Assembly: GCF_963576675.1 (NCBI RefSeq)
Contig: NC_088917.1
Location: 10,692,001-10,756,000, forward strand
Source: Euphorbia lathyris
Lineage: Eukaryota; Streptophyta; Magnoliopsida; Malpighiales; Euphorbiaceae
Reading direction: 5' to 3'
DNA length: 64,000 nt
Shown: piece by piece, positions 33,134 through 44,279 of the stretch
How the letters are laid out: every line of letters starts with the position of its first letter
Numbering within the stretch: position 1 is the first letter of the stretch
The notes under the pieces: model-generated
Told to the model about the DNA's origin: nothing
The model's input: the letters and a program-made list of their open reading frames with translations, nothing else
Databases searched by the model: none
Program-made: the position numbers and the translations under genes

Positions 33134-33151
33134 TGGCGCCGTTGCCGGGGA
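33134..33151 (+). other. Primer-binding site, tRNA-Asp type (A1)
   Basis: TGGCGCCGTTGCCGGGGA, six bases after the LTR, is complementary to the 3' end of plant tRNA-Asp (GUC), the primer used by Athila and relatives. The identical site is in A2 at 46586-46603. Confidence 0.85.
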
Positions 33152-33346
33152 TTTATTTCTTCTGCAATATCGAACCAAAGGTTGATTTGTTAGTTTAGGC
33201 ATTCCTTTGTGAATATCTTTGTTTATATCGTATATACTTGTTGATATATAATTTCTTTATACTTTTCTATACTTGTTCATATATGTATACTGTTACTTAT
33301 CAACTTTTGTGCTAGAACTTCACTTTTTCTCAGCATTCTCTGATCA

Positions 33347-34309
33347 ATGAATTGGCAAGAAAAAGTCGAGTGGCAAGCTCAAAAGTTTACTATCCCATTA
33401 AGACAATACATTCATGCCCTGGAGAATGAGGCTCCCAATCCCTCTATGGCCGACTTGAATGAGAAAATGGATATCTTGATGGCGAAACTGAGCCTCAACA
33501 CCAATGAAAGTGTAAGTTTTGTGGGTAATCACCAAAGGTATAATTCTAACCCCAATTCTTACAGTTTTTATGGTAGTGATTGGAGGAGACCTCAACACTC
33601 AATTCTGTCCTACGGACACCCTAACATGTTGAGGCCTCTAAATAGGTTTGTTAATGAGCACAGGGAAAACGAATTGGGAATGTTCCCTTACGAACAAGCA
33701 AGCCAAGTTCCTCCACAACCCTCTAGCTCACGAGATGAGGTGCTGTCCCTTTTGAAAGGAATATCAGCCCGACTTATAATCAACGAGGAGGTTTGCAAGG
33801 ACTTGAGCAACCAATTGGCTCAAATAAACCATGAGATGCAAGAGCAATCCCGAGATGCTCTCCCAGGCATAAAGGAAAACATAGAAATCCCACAAAGGGA
33901 ATCAGCTCAAGCCATCTCCTTGAGGAATGACAAAAAGGTAGAACCAAGTCCACTATCACATGCATCACTCGAGGTAAGTGAGGAACCGGAAGCGGTAAGC
34001 AACCCCGGTTCAAAATCTGAAATTCTAAATCATGTGATAGAAATAAATGATCAAATCGAAGCTTGTGTATATCAACTACCTTTTCCTCAAAAGTTAGAAA
34101 AGTTTGGATTTACTCCTTGTTCAGAAGTTTTCATTCTCTTCGACCTACCAAGAGAATCCAAAAGGGAGCAAACCAAACTTTTTCATAATATGTTTAAATT
34201 CTGCCTCCTACTTTCATTAAACTCATTTGAGGCTCTTAATCCGTTTTGTAGGTACGGGTTATTTGTTAAGGAGTTCGAGTTCCTAACGCGAGTAGAAGCA
34301 TACACCTAG
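33347..34309 (+). pseudogene. A1 Gag C-terminal remnant
   Basis: Open frame of 320 codons. Residues about 35-110 match the A2 Gag after its zinc knuckle (Asn-Gln/His-Gln-Arg-Tyr-Asn-Ser-x-Pro-Asn-Ser-Tyr, then Leu-Arg-Pro). The Gag core and the zinc knuckle itself are absent, so the N-terminal two thirds have been deleted and the ATG at 33347 is probably not original. The end (from about residue 200) is acidic and then Leu/Phe-rich and I do not recognise it. It is open but unlikely to be a working Gag. Confidence 0.6.
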
Positions 34310-34352
34310 GCGGGAATTCTATGTCGAGCTCACCGACTATAACGTAGCGCTT

Positions 34353-34370
34353 CTTGGGAGGCAACCCAAG
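34353..34370 (+). other. Conserved short hairpin after A1 ORF
   Basis: CTTGGGAGGCAACCCAAG: a 6-bp perfect stem with a 6-base loop about 40 bases after the stop codon. A GGGAGGCAACCCAAG element in this place is, to my knowledge, common in Athila/Tat elements. Confidence 0.5.
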
Positions 34371-34564
34371 TTTTAATAAAACTTTTCAGGTTTATTTTAT
34401 TTTATACATTGATATTTTAGTTTAGTTGTTTAGTTTTCTTTTCTTTTATTTTATTTTATTTTATTTTATTTTTATTTTATTTTTATTTTTTTAAGTGTTC
34501 GGGTTTAAAATAAAAAAAAAAAAAATTGGCCCCAAAAGGCCCAGCTCGTCGAGCTGGGCACTGC

Positions 34565-37543
34565 TGTAGACACCGAGTCGGAGGACTTGTGATGAAAACC
34601 TGAAAACAAGACGGTTGAAGCGATTGATTCCGGAAGTTTTGAAAAATATATAAAGAATAATAAGCGAAGGAAAATTAGCGGCACGACGCGGGTGCTTAGC
34701 GGCATCCGGCACGCGGACGACAATGGTCGAACGCCCGCTCGGTGGTGCGGGACGTGCGCTCGGCGTCCGTCGGACGCACCGCAAGTGGCACGCTCTCGAC
34801 GTCCGAGCAATGCCTGGGTCCGGTGGCACGGGACGCGCTCTCGTGGGCCGCTGAGCGCACGTGACCGGTAGCGCGAAGCGCGCGTTCGGCGGCCTCGACG
34901 TGTGAGCGTCCGGCGGTGCGGGACGCGCGCTCGGCGGCCGCGGGGTGCGCACGCCCGATGGCTCGAGGCACGCCCCGAGGGTCGTCGGGCGGGCGCCCAA
35001 CCACGTCGGGCGAACGCCCGACGGAGGTTGGGCGCGGGCGCCCAACCTAGCGTTGGGCGCTCGCCCAACAAATGTTGGGTGGTCGCCCAACATTGTTGGG
35101 CGGTAGCCCAACACTAGGTTGGGCGGCCGCCCAACCCCAATGGGCGACGCCCAATTTCTTTTGGGCGTCGCCCATTGGTCCGGAGACCCGTTTGCCTATA
35201 AAAGGCACGGATCCCTATGCAAAAAAAAGGAGGAAGAGAGAGGAGGAATCCTTAGAGAGCTTCTCACACTAGATATTTTTCTAGAGAGAGGAAGTTGATT
35301 TTTTTAGGAAAAAACATTTTTTTTCCTAAAAATTGAAAATCTCTAAATTTCCTAAGTTCAATTTTTACTAAATTTTTTATAAAAAAACGGGAGCTCGTGG
35401 TTCGTGGAATCAATCGGCTTCAACTGTCAGATACCGAATTCAAGGTATTATCCGAGGACTAAACTCTTTATTTTATTTAATTTATTCTCTTCTTCTATTT
35501 TTATGCTATAGTTTTTATTCATTTAGTCATTTATTTATTTTGTCACATTTTATTTAATTAGCGTATTTATTTAATTTTCGTTTCGTGTTAAATAAAATTC
35601 GGTTTTGTTTTAAAATAAAAAACCTCGTTTTGATGTCCCAATACGAACCGTGATCCGATAAAAGGTAGTTCGGGTATCGAAAACGTTGTAATTACAAGTT
35701 TTTAATTTAAAAGGAATTTCTAAATAATGTTTTGAAATAAAAAACGTCGTTTAGGAATTTCCGTTTTCGACTATGATCCATCTTTGGTAGTTCGGAAACC
35801 CAAAACGATTGAATTAGATTTGATTTAAAGCTTTTGAATAAATCTGGAAACATTTAGGAGTGCTGCTGTAATTTACCTATTCTGTCACTAAATGCTGTTT
35901 ACCGACGGATTTTCCGTCGGTAAATCTGCCAAAATGTAAAAAATGTCATTTCAGTCCCTTTTTCTTAACTTTTAAACTTTTAATCCTTAGTACATATATA
36001 TAAATATGTAATATATGTTTTTCAAATTATTTTAGAACTTTAGCATATATAATCATTCTAGAATATTTGTATATTATTATTTATTCCATTTTACAATATA
36101 AGTATAAGTATATATATGTATTCCTTTTTATTAATTTGGATTATGTTTTAAATGTTAGTTATTTGGTATTTTGAGAAATAATTAATATATATTAGCATAT
36201 GGTATTTTTGGTATTTAAAACTATAGTAGTCATGTATATGTATAGTTTTTGGAATATTTGGGTTATTTTAGTGATTATTGAATAAAATTATTTTTGGATA
36301 AGAATTATTTTCTTAGTTATAGGATTTACTTATTATTTTCACATTTTCAAAGTATAGATATATTGTACCTATTATTTTTATATATACATATAGCTTCTTT
36401 TGTATTAACTCTTATTTTATATTCTATTTTTGATTTAAATGTATATACGTATGTACAAATTATTTTCTTTACCCCTTGAGCCCATTCATGGGTCCATATT
36501 TCAAATGGGCTTTATTTAAGTGTAAATATTAGTTAAAATAAGTTTATTGTTGTAATTATAACAATTAGAGAGTCCATTAAATAAGCAGGGAAAATAAATC
36601 ACAAAAAGAGAGTTTTCAATTGAATTATTTAAACTAATGAGTTTTTCTTCTAATGTAAATAAATAGAGTCATTCTTGTTAATATTCCAAATCGTCTTCAA
36701 AACACCACGTTTTAAAACCTTAATCCGTTCCAAAGGCGGATTAAAGGATCATTGTAATTAAAATCGTTTTCTTTGCAAATAATAGATTTTTGAATCATTT
36801 TCTTAAAGGATTTGTACAAAATGAAATTGACTTGTATGTTTAACCACGTTTTCTTATTAAAAGGTTCTTTATCTCAAACGTTTTCAAATACTCGAGTCGT
36901 TCCAACGACGATTCGGGTAAGCTTCATCAAACGAGGTTTTAAAACGCTCCTAAATCGTTCCAACGGCGATTAAGGTGCGAACCATGTAAATAAAACTCGT
37001 TTTGGGGAAATAAGTTAGTGTAGAATAAACACACAACATAACATTTAAATACGGTTGTAAATAAATCATTTCTTTCTTCCCTTTCTGTGTATGTATAAAC
37101 ATAAATGGGTGATTCTTTACTGAGGTGGCTTTTCAATATCATATGCTCAAAATGGTTTCTAAAAAGAGAAAGAAAAGGGTTTCAAATGAATTTTAAACTT
37201 AAAGAAGTATACGATTAGTCTGTTATCGCCTAACACGCTGAGTAGGAGGCCGGTGGTTCATAACCGGGCGATGTCGGGGTGCCTAGTAGCCTTTCTCCGG
37301 AAAGGAGCTAGCCTTCTCGGCTCATACCTAAGTTTCCCGAACCCACACCGGTCTCCCGCAAGGGATCGGTGTTCATTTTCCCATTCGTGGGTGGCGACTC
37401 TTCCATATCTCCGAGCTCCGGTCCTGCCGAGCAGCTTGATTCCACGATTGGTTGCTTTCGGCGCCAATCACCGCTTACATCGCCATGAGGTTGTCCACCC
37501 CCCGGTCCGCCCGGGAGATTAGGCCGCGGCACCTCGTCTAACA
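34565..37543 (+). mobile_element. Solo LTR (about 3 kb) of a gypsy element, nested in A1
   Basis: Starts TGTAGACACCGAGTCGGAGG and ends CACCTCGTCTAACA, with ACTGC at 34560-34564 and 37544-37548. It contains no coding domain. A GC-rich first part carries a palindrome array (34981-35176), then TATAAAAG at 35197-35204. An AT-rich middle follows, then a GC-rich end. Its length and ends fit a long-LTR gypsy (possibly Tekay/Del-like chromovirus) reduced by LTR-LTR recombination. A1 sequence resumes on the right with the same GCCCAGCTCG words as on the left. Confidence 0.78.
34981..35176. repeat. Array of about nine palindromes upstream of solo-LTR TATA box
   Basis: Consecutive palindromes based on TTGGGCG-nn-CGCCCAA, for example GTCGGGCGAACGCCCGAC, GTTGGGCGCTCGCCCAAC and GGTTGGGCGGCCGCCCAACC, spaced by 0-6 bases. 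The array ends about 20 bp before TATAAAAG (35197). Confidence 0.8.
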
Positions 37544-37548
37544 ACTGC

Positions 37549-39285
37549 AGCCCAGCTCGGCGAGCAGGGCCCAGCCCGCCGCTGGGCACTGCCGCCCAGC
37601 CCGCTGCTCGGCCGCAATAAGCAAACTGTTCGGGATTTTTAAATCCCGAACGGAGCTGAAATAAATAAATAAATAAATAATAATAAATAAATAAATAAAT
37701 AATTTTGGCACCGCAAATCATCAAATTTTTGGCGATTGCGATAAAATCAGTAAGTTGTCTTCTCCACCCTAACTTTTTGCACTTGTATTTTATGGTTTGT
37801 GATGCAATGTTGGAACTTATTGCATATTTTTAGTGTGAGGAGGAGGGGTAGACAAACTTACAAAAATTGTATAATTTTTGTTGCGTCGTGTCTAGTTTAG
37901 TTTAGCGTTTTCGGGTTTTATTTATGTTTTCGCATGTTTAGGATCTAAAACCGTGAACCTCCTTCGAATCTAAACTTCGTTATTTGTCATTGAGGGCTGA
38001 GAACCGAATCTAAGATTGCATGACAACTAGTTTAGCTGTAGGACACAATCCTTATATCTGTAAAAGCATGAGCTAAAGTTTGCATTTAGACCCTACTTTT
38101 GAAGAAATGCTAAAATCATTACTTAGGTAGATAACTTAAGAATTGAAGGCATGTGATGTTAAACTTGAGTTTGGGGAAAACTAGTAAACACAAAATTGAA
38201 ACCCAAAGCATTGTGAGTTGAATTTGAGCCCAAGAGCGAACATCAAAAAGCTCTTTTTCTTGACATTTTTGTGTGAATGCTTTGACTTGTGGAAAGATTA
38301 CAGATTTTGCACCTAATACTGTGTTGAACCTACATGCAATGATTTGAGATGATAAACGATGAATCAGCCTCATTAGAATTAACCCTTTTCTTTACCTTAT
38401 TTTCTCTTTTTCAACCACTCTAGGAAGCTCCTTTGAGCCTGTATTTTTGTAGTTTGTAGAATTTTTCTTTCGTTCTAACCCTTATTTTTGCAAACCATCA
38501 CTTGGTTTGCTACTTAACCCAAAGTTTTTGCAAAGCTCACATCGAGCCTTTGTCAATTCTAGCGCTTTGTCTTTGTTTATGGCATCATAGTAGCAAGCCA
38601 AAAGGCTAAGAAGTGAATGAGCATCACTATCCCCAAAAAAAAAAGGGGGAAAAGAGAAAAACAGAAAAAGAAAAGAAAAGAAGAGAGACGAACAAAAAGG
38701 GAAGAACTTCATTCCCCAGTTCTTAAAATCAAAACGTCTCAAGAAAACATCCTAACAAGAGAGTAATGAATGAATAAAAAGCTCAGTCACTTCATATTTG
38801 CTAAAGCCATTTGAACTTTGTTTTTCTAGCGCTAGAACTATTAACCCTCTAACCACATTACAACCCCAATTCGAGGTTGTTTTTGATATCATCGGAGTCA
38901 TATAGCATAGTAGAGGAACTCGGATGAACGTGCAAAATCAACATAATCCTAAGCAAGAACATAAACCGAGAGTAAACACTTTAGCCACCGAAAATTGTGT
39001 GAAATGAGTGAACTACCTATGGTGAGGTGTTTTACTTAGCGATCCCCTCAAGCTCGTTTAATTGAACATGTGTCCTTTTTCTTAAAACATATGACCTATG
39101 ATAATTGAAATGCGGCTTTTGGATATCGTGTCTCTACTTTGTATTTCCGAATGCATGTAATTACAGATGCTCGAAATTGTGTCAAGCACCTAGTCAAACC
39201 GGGAGGTTTTCTAGCTTGCTTGTGATTGCGGGTTTAGTTTTTTAGTTTACTTGGGGACAAGTAAAGTTTTAAGTGCGAGGAGGTT
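37549..39285 (+). other. A1 3' noncoding region
   Basis: No protein domain seen. It begins with further CTCGGCGAGCAG-type palindromes (37554-37610) and a (AAATA)n stretch (37660-37700). It ends with GGGGACAAGTAAAG...AAGTGCGAGGAGG just before the 3' LTR, which should be the polypurine tract. Noncoding 3' regions of this kind are usual in Athila-type elements that lack pol. Confidence 0.6.
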
Positions 39286-40931
39286 TGATAGGGGTCAAAA
39301 ACCCCTATCTTTGGGTACGGTTTTAGAACGGGTTTTAGCGTTATTTAGTTAATAAGCGAGCAATTCTCGCATTTAAATGCTTTTGTGTGAGTTAGTTAGA
39401 AATTGGAAACGTTTTATTTACTTTTCGTTGTTTAGGCTCGTTTTATGATCAATTTAGGCAAATACGGCCAAAATGGCATGCATATTATAATTCCGTTATC
39501 TTTTGAAGCTAATTGATCCGTCCAAAGTCGCACCAAACGAAGCGTTTGCTCAAATAAGCGATTGGCGGGTCAATTTAGCCCTTGGACTAATGTTGTTTGG
39601 AGTTTATGTGCGTGTGCAGGTTAAAACATGATCAATTTCAGGCAAAAATCGTGTCTCGGGGACCCCCGGCAGTCGCTCGGCGAATTGAGCATCGGCACGC
39701 AGCCCGGGCGCTGCTCGGCGAGCAGCCCAGGCACTGCCCAGGCACCGCCTAGGCACTACCCAGGCACTGTGCCTGCTCGCCGAGCAGGCCGCCAGAGGCC
39801 TGCTCGCCGAGCAGCTCGCCCTGCTCGCCGAGCAGCTCGCCCTGCTCGGCGAGCAGACCTGCGGGAATTGGTCAAAAAGACCAATTCCGCCCCCACGAAG
39901 CCACGATGGACCCCACGACTTCCTACATCAATAAGGACACGAAAATAGGTCAAAAAGAGGGCCGAGCCATGCCTATAAATAGAGTTTTTCCAATGTAAAT
40001 TAGACATCTTTCAATTTTGTAAATTATCTTAGCTTTCTCCTTGTAATTCCTCTCCATCTCCTCCATCTTCTTCGACTTCCATTGAAGCTCCTTCAAAGCT
40101 TTTTCTCGAGGAATTATCAAGGTCCGTCCTTAAGATTAAGTCGCCGGCTGCAGAGTAAACAGGTTCCCTAAAAGGGATTTTTGTATCTCCTTTTATCTTT
40201 CCTTGTTTGTACTCTTTGATACAGTTGCCGAACTTGACTTATTGTATCTTGTGACATTTATCTTCGCCTTTAATAATAATTTAGCTCTTGTTTTGTTCTA
40301 TGATTATTTGTTTAATCTCTGTCTTACGCTTTATTCAATTGGTTTAACTCATTCAAAAGCCCCAAAATCTAGTAGGCACATATTGCGAGCTGAATCTGAC
40401 CTAGTCAGAGCCTAGGAGATTGACGACCTCTTAGTTGATTAAGCGCCAATTTACTGAGCCTTAGACCTAGTTTCGGCCTTAGGGAATCACGCGCTAGGAA
40501 CTTCAGGAGGGTAAGTAGGGTTAATCGCCTTGAATACAAGTGACTCAGATTAGGTTTTTATTCAATAGACCTAATAATCTATCTTCATTATTATCGTTCA
40601 TACCATGTTCCTTCGGATAATTGCATTAGTGAAAGATCAATTAGGAGTAGTTTAACTTAATTAGGGGTAGAGTAACTTAATTAGGCATAGAATAACTTAG
40701 TTAGTATCAGATAACTTAGCTAGGATTAGTATAATTCAACCTAGGAGTAGATTAACTTAAGCAAAACAAACTCAAAACCCCCTAAGCCTAGATAACACCT
40801 GAAACCGATAGCTCGATACTTGCAGAAATAAATCCTGTGGACGATAACCTGGACTTAACCAGAAATTTATTACTTGATAACGACGGGGTACACTTATCCC
40901 TCAGATCGGGTTCTTCACGGAACCCGCATCA
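39286..40931 (+). repeat. 3' LTR of A1
   Basis: 1,646 bp, close to identical to 31488-33127 outside the palindrome array. TATAAATA at 39974-39981. Followed by AGGCC, the target duplication. Confidence 0.87.
39711..39856. repeat. Palindrome array upstream of A1 TATA box (3' LTR)
   Basis: Same CTGCTCGCCGAGCAG-type units as in the 5' LTR but with a different number and order, plus a CCCAGGCACTG block repeated several times. Flanking LTR sequence is almost unchanged, so the array itself has been reshuffled. Confidence 0.75.
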
Positions 40932-40936
40932 AGGCC

Positions 40937-41745
40937 CTAAGAGGAAAAAAATAGCTTCCTAGTTTGGAGAAGGTACGAGAGACTCATTCAGACTTCTGCT
41001 TTGGCAACCTTAAAAATAAGTCGGGCCAATGGCATGACGACACCTTGCTTATTGAGATGATAATCGCGGACTTCAATGTTTGGATGGTCTTTATGGACAC
41101 CAGAAGCTCGGTCAACATCATCATAAGGAAGGTGTTCGAAAGCCTCCCCATCATCCAAGATAAGCTACTCCCCAATGCAATAATGGGCAGGCCCCTGCTA
41201 TCAAGTTTTGGTAGAGCTTTATCCATACGACATCTGGCCTAGAAAATTCTAACCCAGGAGGATGTGGTAGTGGCTAAAGGCAACCAAATGATAACCCACC
41301 AGACCTATATGTCATCTCTCAATATGAAGCCTCAAGTGGAGGATCAAAATGATGAGGAGCAAGAAAGGGCAGAGTCTGTAGGGGCCTTGGAGACTGTATT
41401 GTTAGCGGAAGGAAAACTAATTAAGATAGCTTCAAAGCTGCTCGAACCTATAAAGGTTGATATCCTCAGTTGCTTAAAGGATAACATCTCTACTTTTACT
41501 TGGTGTACAATAAATGTAACTGGCATCTCATAAGATATGATGCATTTGCTGAACATTGGCAATTCTGTGGAAGGTGTTTAACATAAGAAAAGAAACCACG
41601 ACCTAAAAAGGAAAAAGATCATTAAGGAGGAAATCCATAAGCTGTTGGACAGTGGCCATATTGAGGCATTCTAGTATCCGAATTGGCGGGCTAACGCCAT
41701 ATTGAGGCACTCTAGTATCCGAATTGGATGTTGGGTTGTTAAGCT
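40937..41745 (+). pseudogene. gypsy protease and start of reverse transcriptase
   Basis: Continuation of the old gypsy element after A1. At 41030-41230 is a retropepsin-like sequence in which the active-site Asp-Thr-Gly-Ser appears as Asp-Thr-Arg-Ser, followed by the usual hydrophobic flap region. At about 41590-41690 it reads Lys-Lys-Ile-Ile-Lys-Glu-Glu...Leu-Leu-Asp-Ser-Gly-His-Ile...Tyr-Pro-Asn-Trp, the typical start of gypsy reverse transcriptase. There are stops near 41531, 41581 and 41673. A piece of about 47 bp (CATATTGAGGCAYTCTAGTATCCGAATTGG core) is tandemly duplicated at 41658-41730. The rest of RT, RNase H and integrase are not found. Confidence 0.68.
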
Positions 41746-42199
41746 CCTGCTAAGTTTTTGACAGTGGTAGTATAGGCCACAACACACGAGTCTTTAGAAA
41801 CAAAAACGACCAAGGGAGCAAAATTTTAAGGCATATTCTAAACCGATGGTTAAGAAACATTGACCCCTGAGCCTACTGGATAACCTCCTCTGTATGATCT
41901 AATAAAGGTTGGAGATCTGAATCCGAACCAGAGGAAGGAGATGAATGAGAAAACAGTCCAATGACACAAGAGGGTTTATTGGTGGAGCAATTTCCTATCT
42001 AGGAACAAAGTGTTTCCGTTGTTTGGAAGGCTGAGTCAAACTAGAAGAGAGAACCAAAGAGCTCCGACCATGAGAGGAGGTGGAAGAGAGGTCTTTGGGA
42101 GTTCAATAGGACATAAAACATTCGAAGTCCCCGAACCTTATGAAGCATTTTGGACCTCAGATCCATATGAAAGACTCGAGGTCCTCGACCTTTCATAGG
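41746..42199 (+). other. Decayed gypsy sequence of unclear origin
   Basis: Short open frames only and no domain recognised. Probably what is left of the pol-to-extra-ORF junction after a large deletion. Confidence 0.35.
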
Positions 42200-43117
42200 C
42201 TTTCTTCTCCTTGGCATGCTGAGCTAGCAGAGTTTCTCACACAAAAGGCATATTAGAGCATGCACGAATATGAAAGGGGAATAAATAAATAAAAGATCGG
42301 TTAAAAACAAAAGGATACTTGCAAGTAAGTTATCATAAGCAGGTGTCCCCTCAAAATGCACTCTCCTCCCTCTCGTCTTAAGAAGGAAGGGAATATCTTC
42401 ACACAGATGGTCCATGAATTCTTACCGAGTAAAAGATAGCTCGATAGAGGTCAAACCCGCTAGATCATGTCTTCCTCGGCTGTGAGTGCACTTAGTGGCT
42501 TACACGAAGCCTTCTTAATAGGTTTGGTGTTCTATGAGGTCCAAAAGGGGAACCTATCGGGGAAAAAAGGCTCTTTAAAGTGGCCTCCCTTCCTTGTCCT
42601 TGATAATACGAATCTAGAACCAATATGGTTTGAAGTCCTTCACACTAGAGCTTTTGTTTGAAATGAAGTCTTATTGAACCAAATGGCATCGTCAATAACT
42701 CAAGTGTGGAAATCCACATGCTAAGAAATAGAGGCCTAGTCATGACAATGTTCAAGTCATCACAGATCTTAACTAGGGATAGAAGGTCAAGCCAGCCGTT
42801 CGACGAAATTTGAGCAGGGAAAAGATCGAACTCATTCAGGATGTTCACCATGCCATCAGAGAAAGGGAACCTAACTCCTTGTTTTAGGAAAATCCAATAA
42901 AACTTAGATGACCCTCAGGAGCCTGGGTAATCACTTGGTCTAGACTGGGCAATACGACCTCCAGCTGACCAAACTCTCAGTATTGAGACGTAACTTCAGT
43001 CAAGGTGAATTCGTCCATGAAGGAGATTTGTTAGGAATTCTTAGGTTTTGAAACACCAGGCTTTTTAGGTTTGCTAGTGGTGGGTTCATCATAAGATGAG
43101 GTCATTTTAAGAGCCAT
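42200..43117 (-). pseudogene. Antisense extra ORF of the gypsy element
   Basis: On the minus strand an ATG at 43117 opens Met-Ala-Leu-Lys-Met-Thr-Ser-Ser. After several stops and at least one frame change, a segment follows that resembles the 'putative gypsy type transposon' domain: a Phe-Tyr...Gly-Val-Arg-Phe-Pro-Phe-Ser start, Pro-Ala-Gln-Ile-Ser-Ser-Asn-Gly-Trp, then a Leu/Ile-rich helix (about 42850-42660). Antisense ORFs with such a domain are known from some plant gypsy lineages between pol and the 3' LTR. This copy is broken (stops near 43030, 42980 and beyond). The C-terminal boundary is uncertain. Confidence 0.6.
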
Positions 43118-43277
43118 ACTAGAAGAAGATAAACAAAGATAAGAGGTGTTTTAATGCACTTACTTGGCCAAAAAAGAGTAAAATCGTCGGAATCAAAGAA
43201 GGCAATGGTAAAATCACAGCAGATGTTTGAGAGAGAAGGCACAAGCAAGAAGAAAATAAATAATTAGCATCACCGGG

Positions 43278-43376
43278 TATTTATAGGAATTCTCGAGCAG
43301 TTGAAATGATGGAAACCCATATTGAATAAAGGTAATATTAAGGAACAGTAACCGAAGAGTCATGGCCTATCACGTG
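43278..43376 (-). promoter_or_regulatory. Putative promoter of the antisense ORF
   Basis: On the minus strand a TATA box CCTATAAATA (core 43285-43278) lies 160 bp before the ATG at 43117, with a CT-rich leader between. A G-box, CACGTG, is at 43371-43376, about 90 bp upstream of the TATA box. This is the layout of a plant promoter directed against the retrotransposon's own transcription. Confidence 0.5.
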
Positions 43377-43610
43377 GAGAGAGAGAAGTGCCTGATTGGC
43401 ATTTGGTGAGACGTGTGAGATGAAAATGTGCACGTTCATAGGCTCAGCTACCTCACACAAGGGCTAAAGCATAGTAGCACGCGCTTCGTCTAAATCCTCA
43501 AACGCAGAAAAGACACCTTTTAAAGTCCTTCACAAAGTTCATCTAGAAAAGTAGTCAAACATCGTTCCCCAAACAACGCTCTGAACCCTAAAGAGCTCGG
43601 ACATTGACTA

Positions 43611-43620
43611 AAGGAGGGGA
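43611..43620 (+). other. Polypurine tract of the gypsy element
   Basis: AAGGAGGGGA, four bases before the 3' LTR; expected primer for plus-strand synthesis. Confidence 0.65.
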
Positions 43621-43624
43621 CATA

Positions 43625-44279
43625 TGATACCCTAAGAAATATTCTATAGAAACACCATTTACACGTGGATTAATGTCACACTTTGAATCTAGAAGACTCA
43701 CATGAACCTCTGATCTGAAGAAAGGAATATTCTCTAGATATGTGAATTGTACCCTTTGACCACATGGATAAATACCCACCGTCCGTCCCAATATCCGTAC
43801 GACTATAAAAGGGGAACAATTGGATAAAGGTAAATGGTTGCAGAAAGGACACGAGGTACATGACATAGTGCACCACTTGACACCACATGGGCCCGAAGAC
43901 CTTAGGCCTAATGAAACGAGGGTATCTGGTAGTGTGCTTGCTATGTGACAGGGTGCACCACCTAACATCATTACAGTCTAAAGGTTGTTGAACGAACCGA
44001 TGGTTGACACATGTTTGATGAGTCATTAGTGTACATTCCTAGTATTACGATAGTTACCCCTAGTAGTAACTATAAATAGATAAGATGTGTATTTCACATG
44101 AGGTATGTAAAAACTACATTGTTAACAATACTTCTATTATCTTCAACCTCCCTTCAACCTTAGCTAACTTAAGCATCGAGGCAGATTTTTTGGATACCGA
44201 AACCTCTCAAACCAGCTGTTATTCTCATTTTAGGTCAAGGAAGGAGGTTATAGAAGATTATTCATATTACACGACATCA
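43625..44279 (+). repeat. 3' LTR of the gypsy element
   Basis: TGATACC...GACATCA, partner of 5451-6070. TATAAATAGAT near 44070. Followed by CTTAA, which matches 5446-5450. Confidence 0.8.

Larger units (their letters stand above)
31488..40931 (+). mobile_element. Non-autonomous Athila-type gypsy element A1
   Basis: LTRs 31488-33127 and 39286-40931 start TGATAGGGGTCAAAAACCCC and end GAACCCGCATCA, flanked by AGGCC at 31483-31487 and 40932-40936. The primer site matches tRNA-Asp, typical of Athila/Tat elements. Inside there is only the C-terminal part of a Gag frame and about 1.7 kb of noncoding sequence plus a nested solo LTR; there is no protease, reverse transcriptase or integrase. This fits a LARD-like derivative moved in trans. 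The LTRs are very similar apart from their palindrome arrays, so the insertion is recent. Confidence 0.85.
5451..44279 (+). mobile_element. Old Ty3/gypsy retrotransposon hosting nested insertions
   Basis: Related LTRs (5451-6070 and 43625-44279) in the same orientation are flanked by the same five bases, CTTAA, at 5446-5450 and 44280-44284. The 3' LTR starts TGATACC after the purine tract AAGGAGGGGA. The first base pair of the 5' LTR has decayed from TG to TA. Between the LTRs, decayed gag, protease and the start of reverse transcriptase can be followed in order at 6183-6447, 28577-28953, 30553-31487 and 40937-41745. They are interrupted by three younger insertions, each with its own target duplication. 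The rest of pol is missing, and an antisense extra ORF lies before the 3' LTR. The LTRs differ at many positions, so this is the oldest layer. Confidence 0.82.

Noticed and set aside
33128..33151. A tRNA-Asp gene, suggested by the tRNA-like sequence
   Set aside because: Only the 18-base primer-binding complement is present; no cloverleaf.
34491..35117. Overlapping frames of up to about 207 codons on the minus strand and a shorter one on the plus strand
   Set aside because: Pro/Arg/Ala-rich translations of the GC-rich solo-LTR array; several frames are open at once, as expected from composition.
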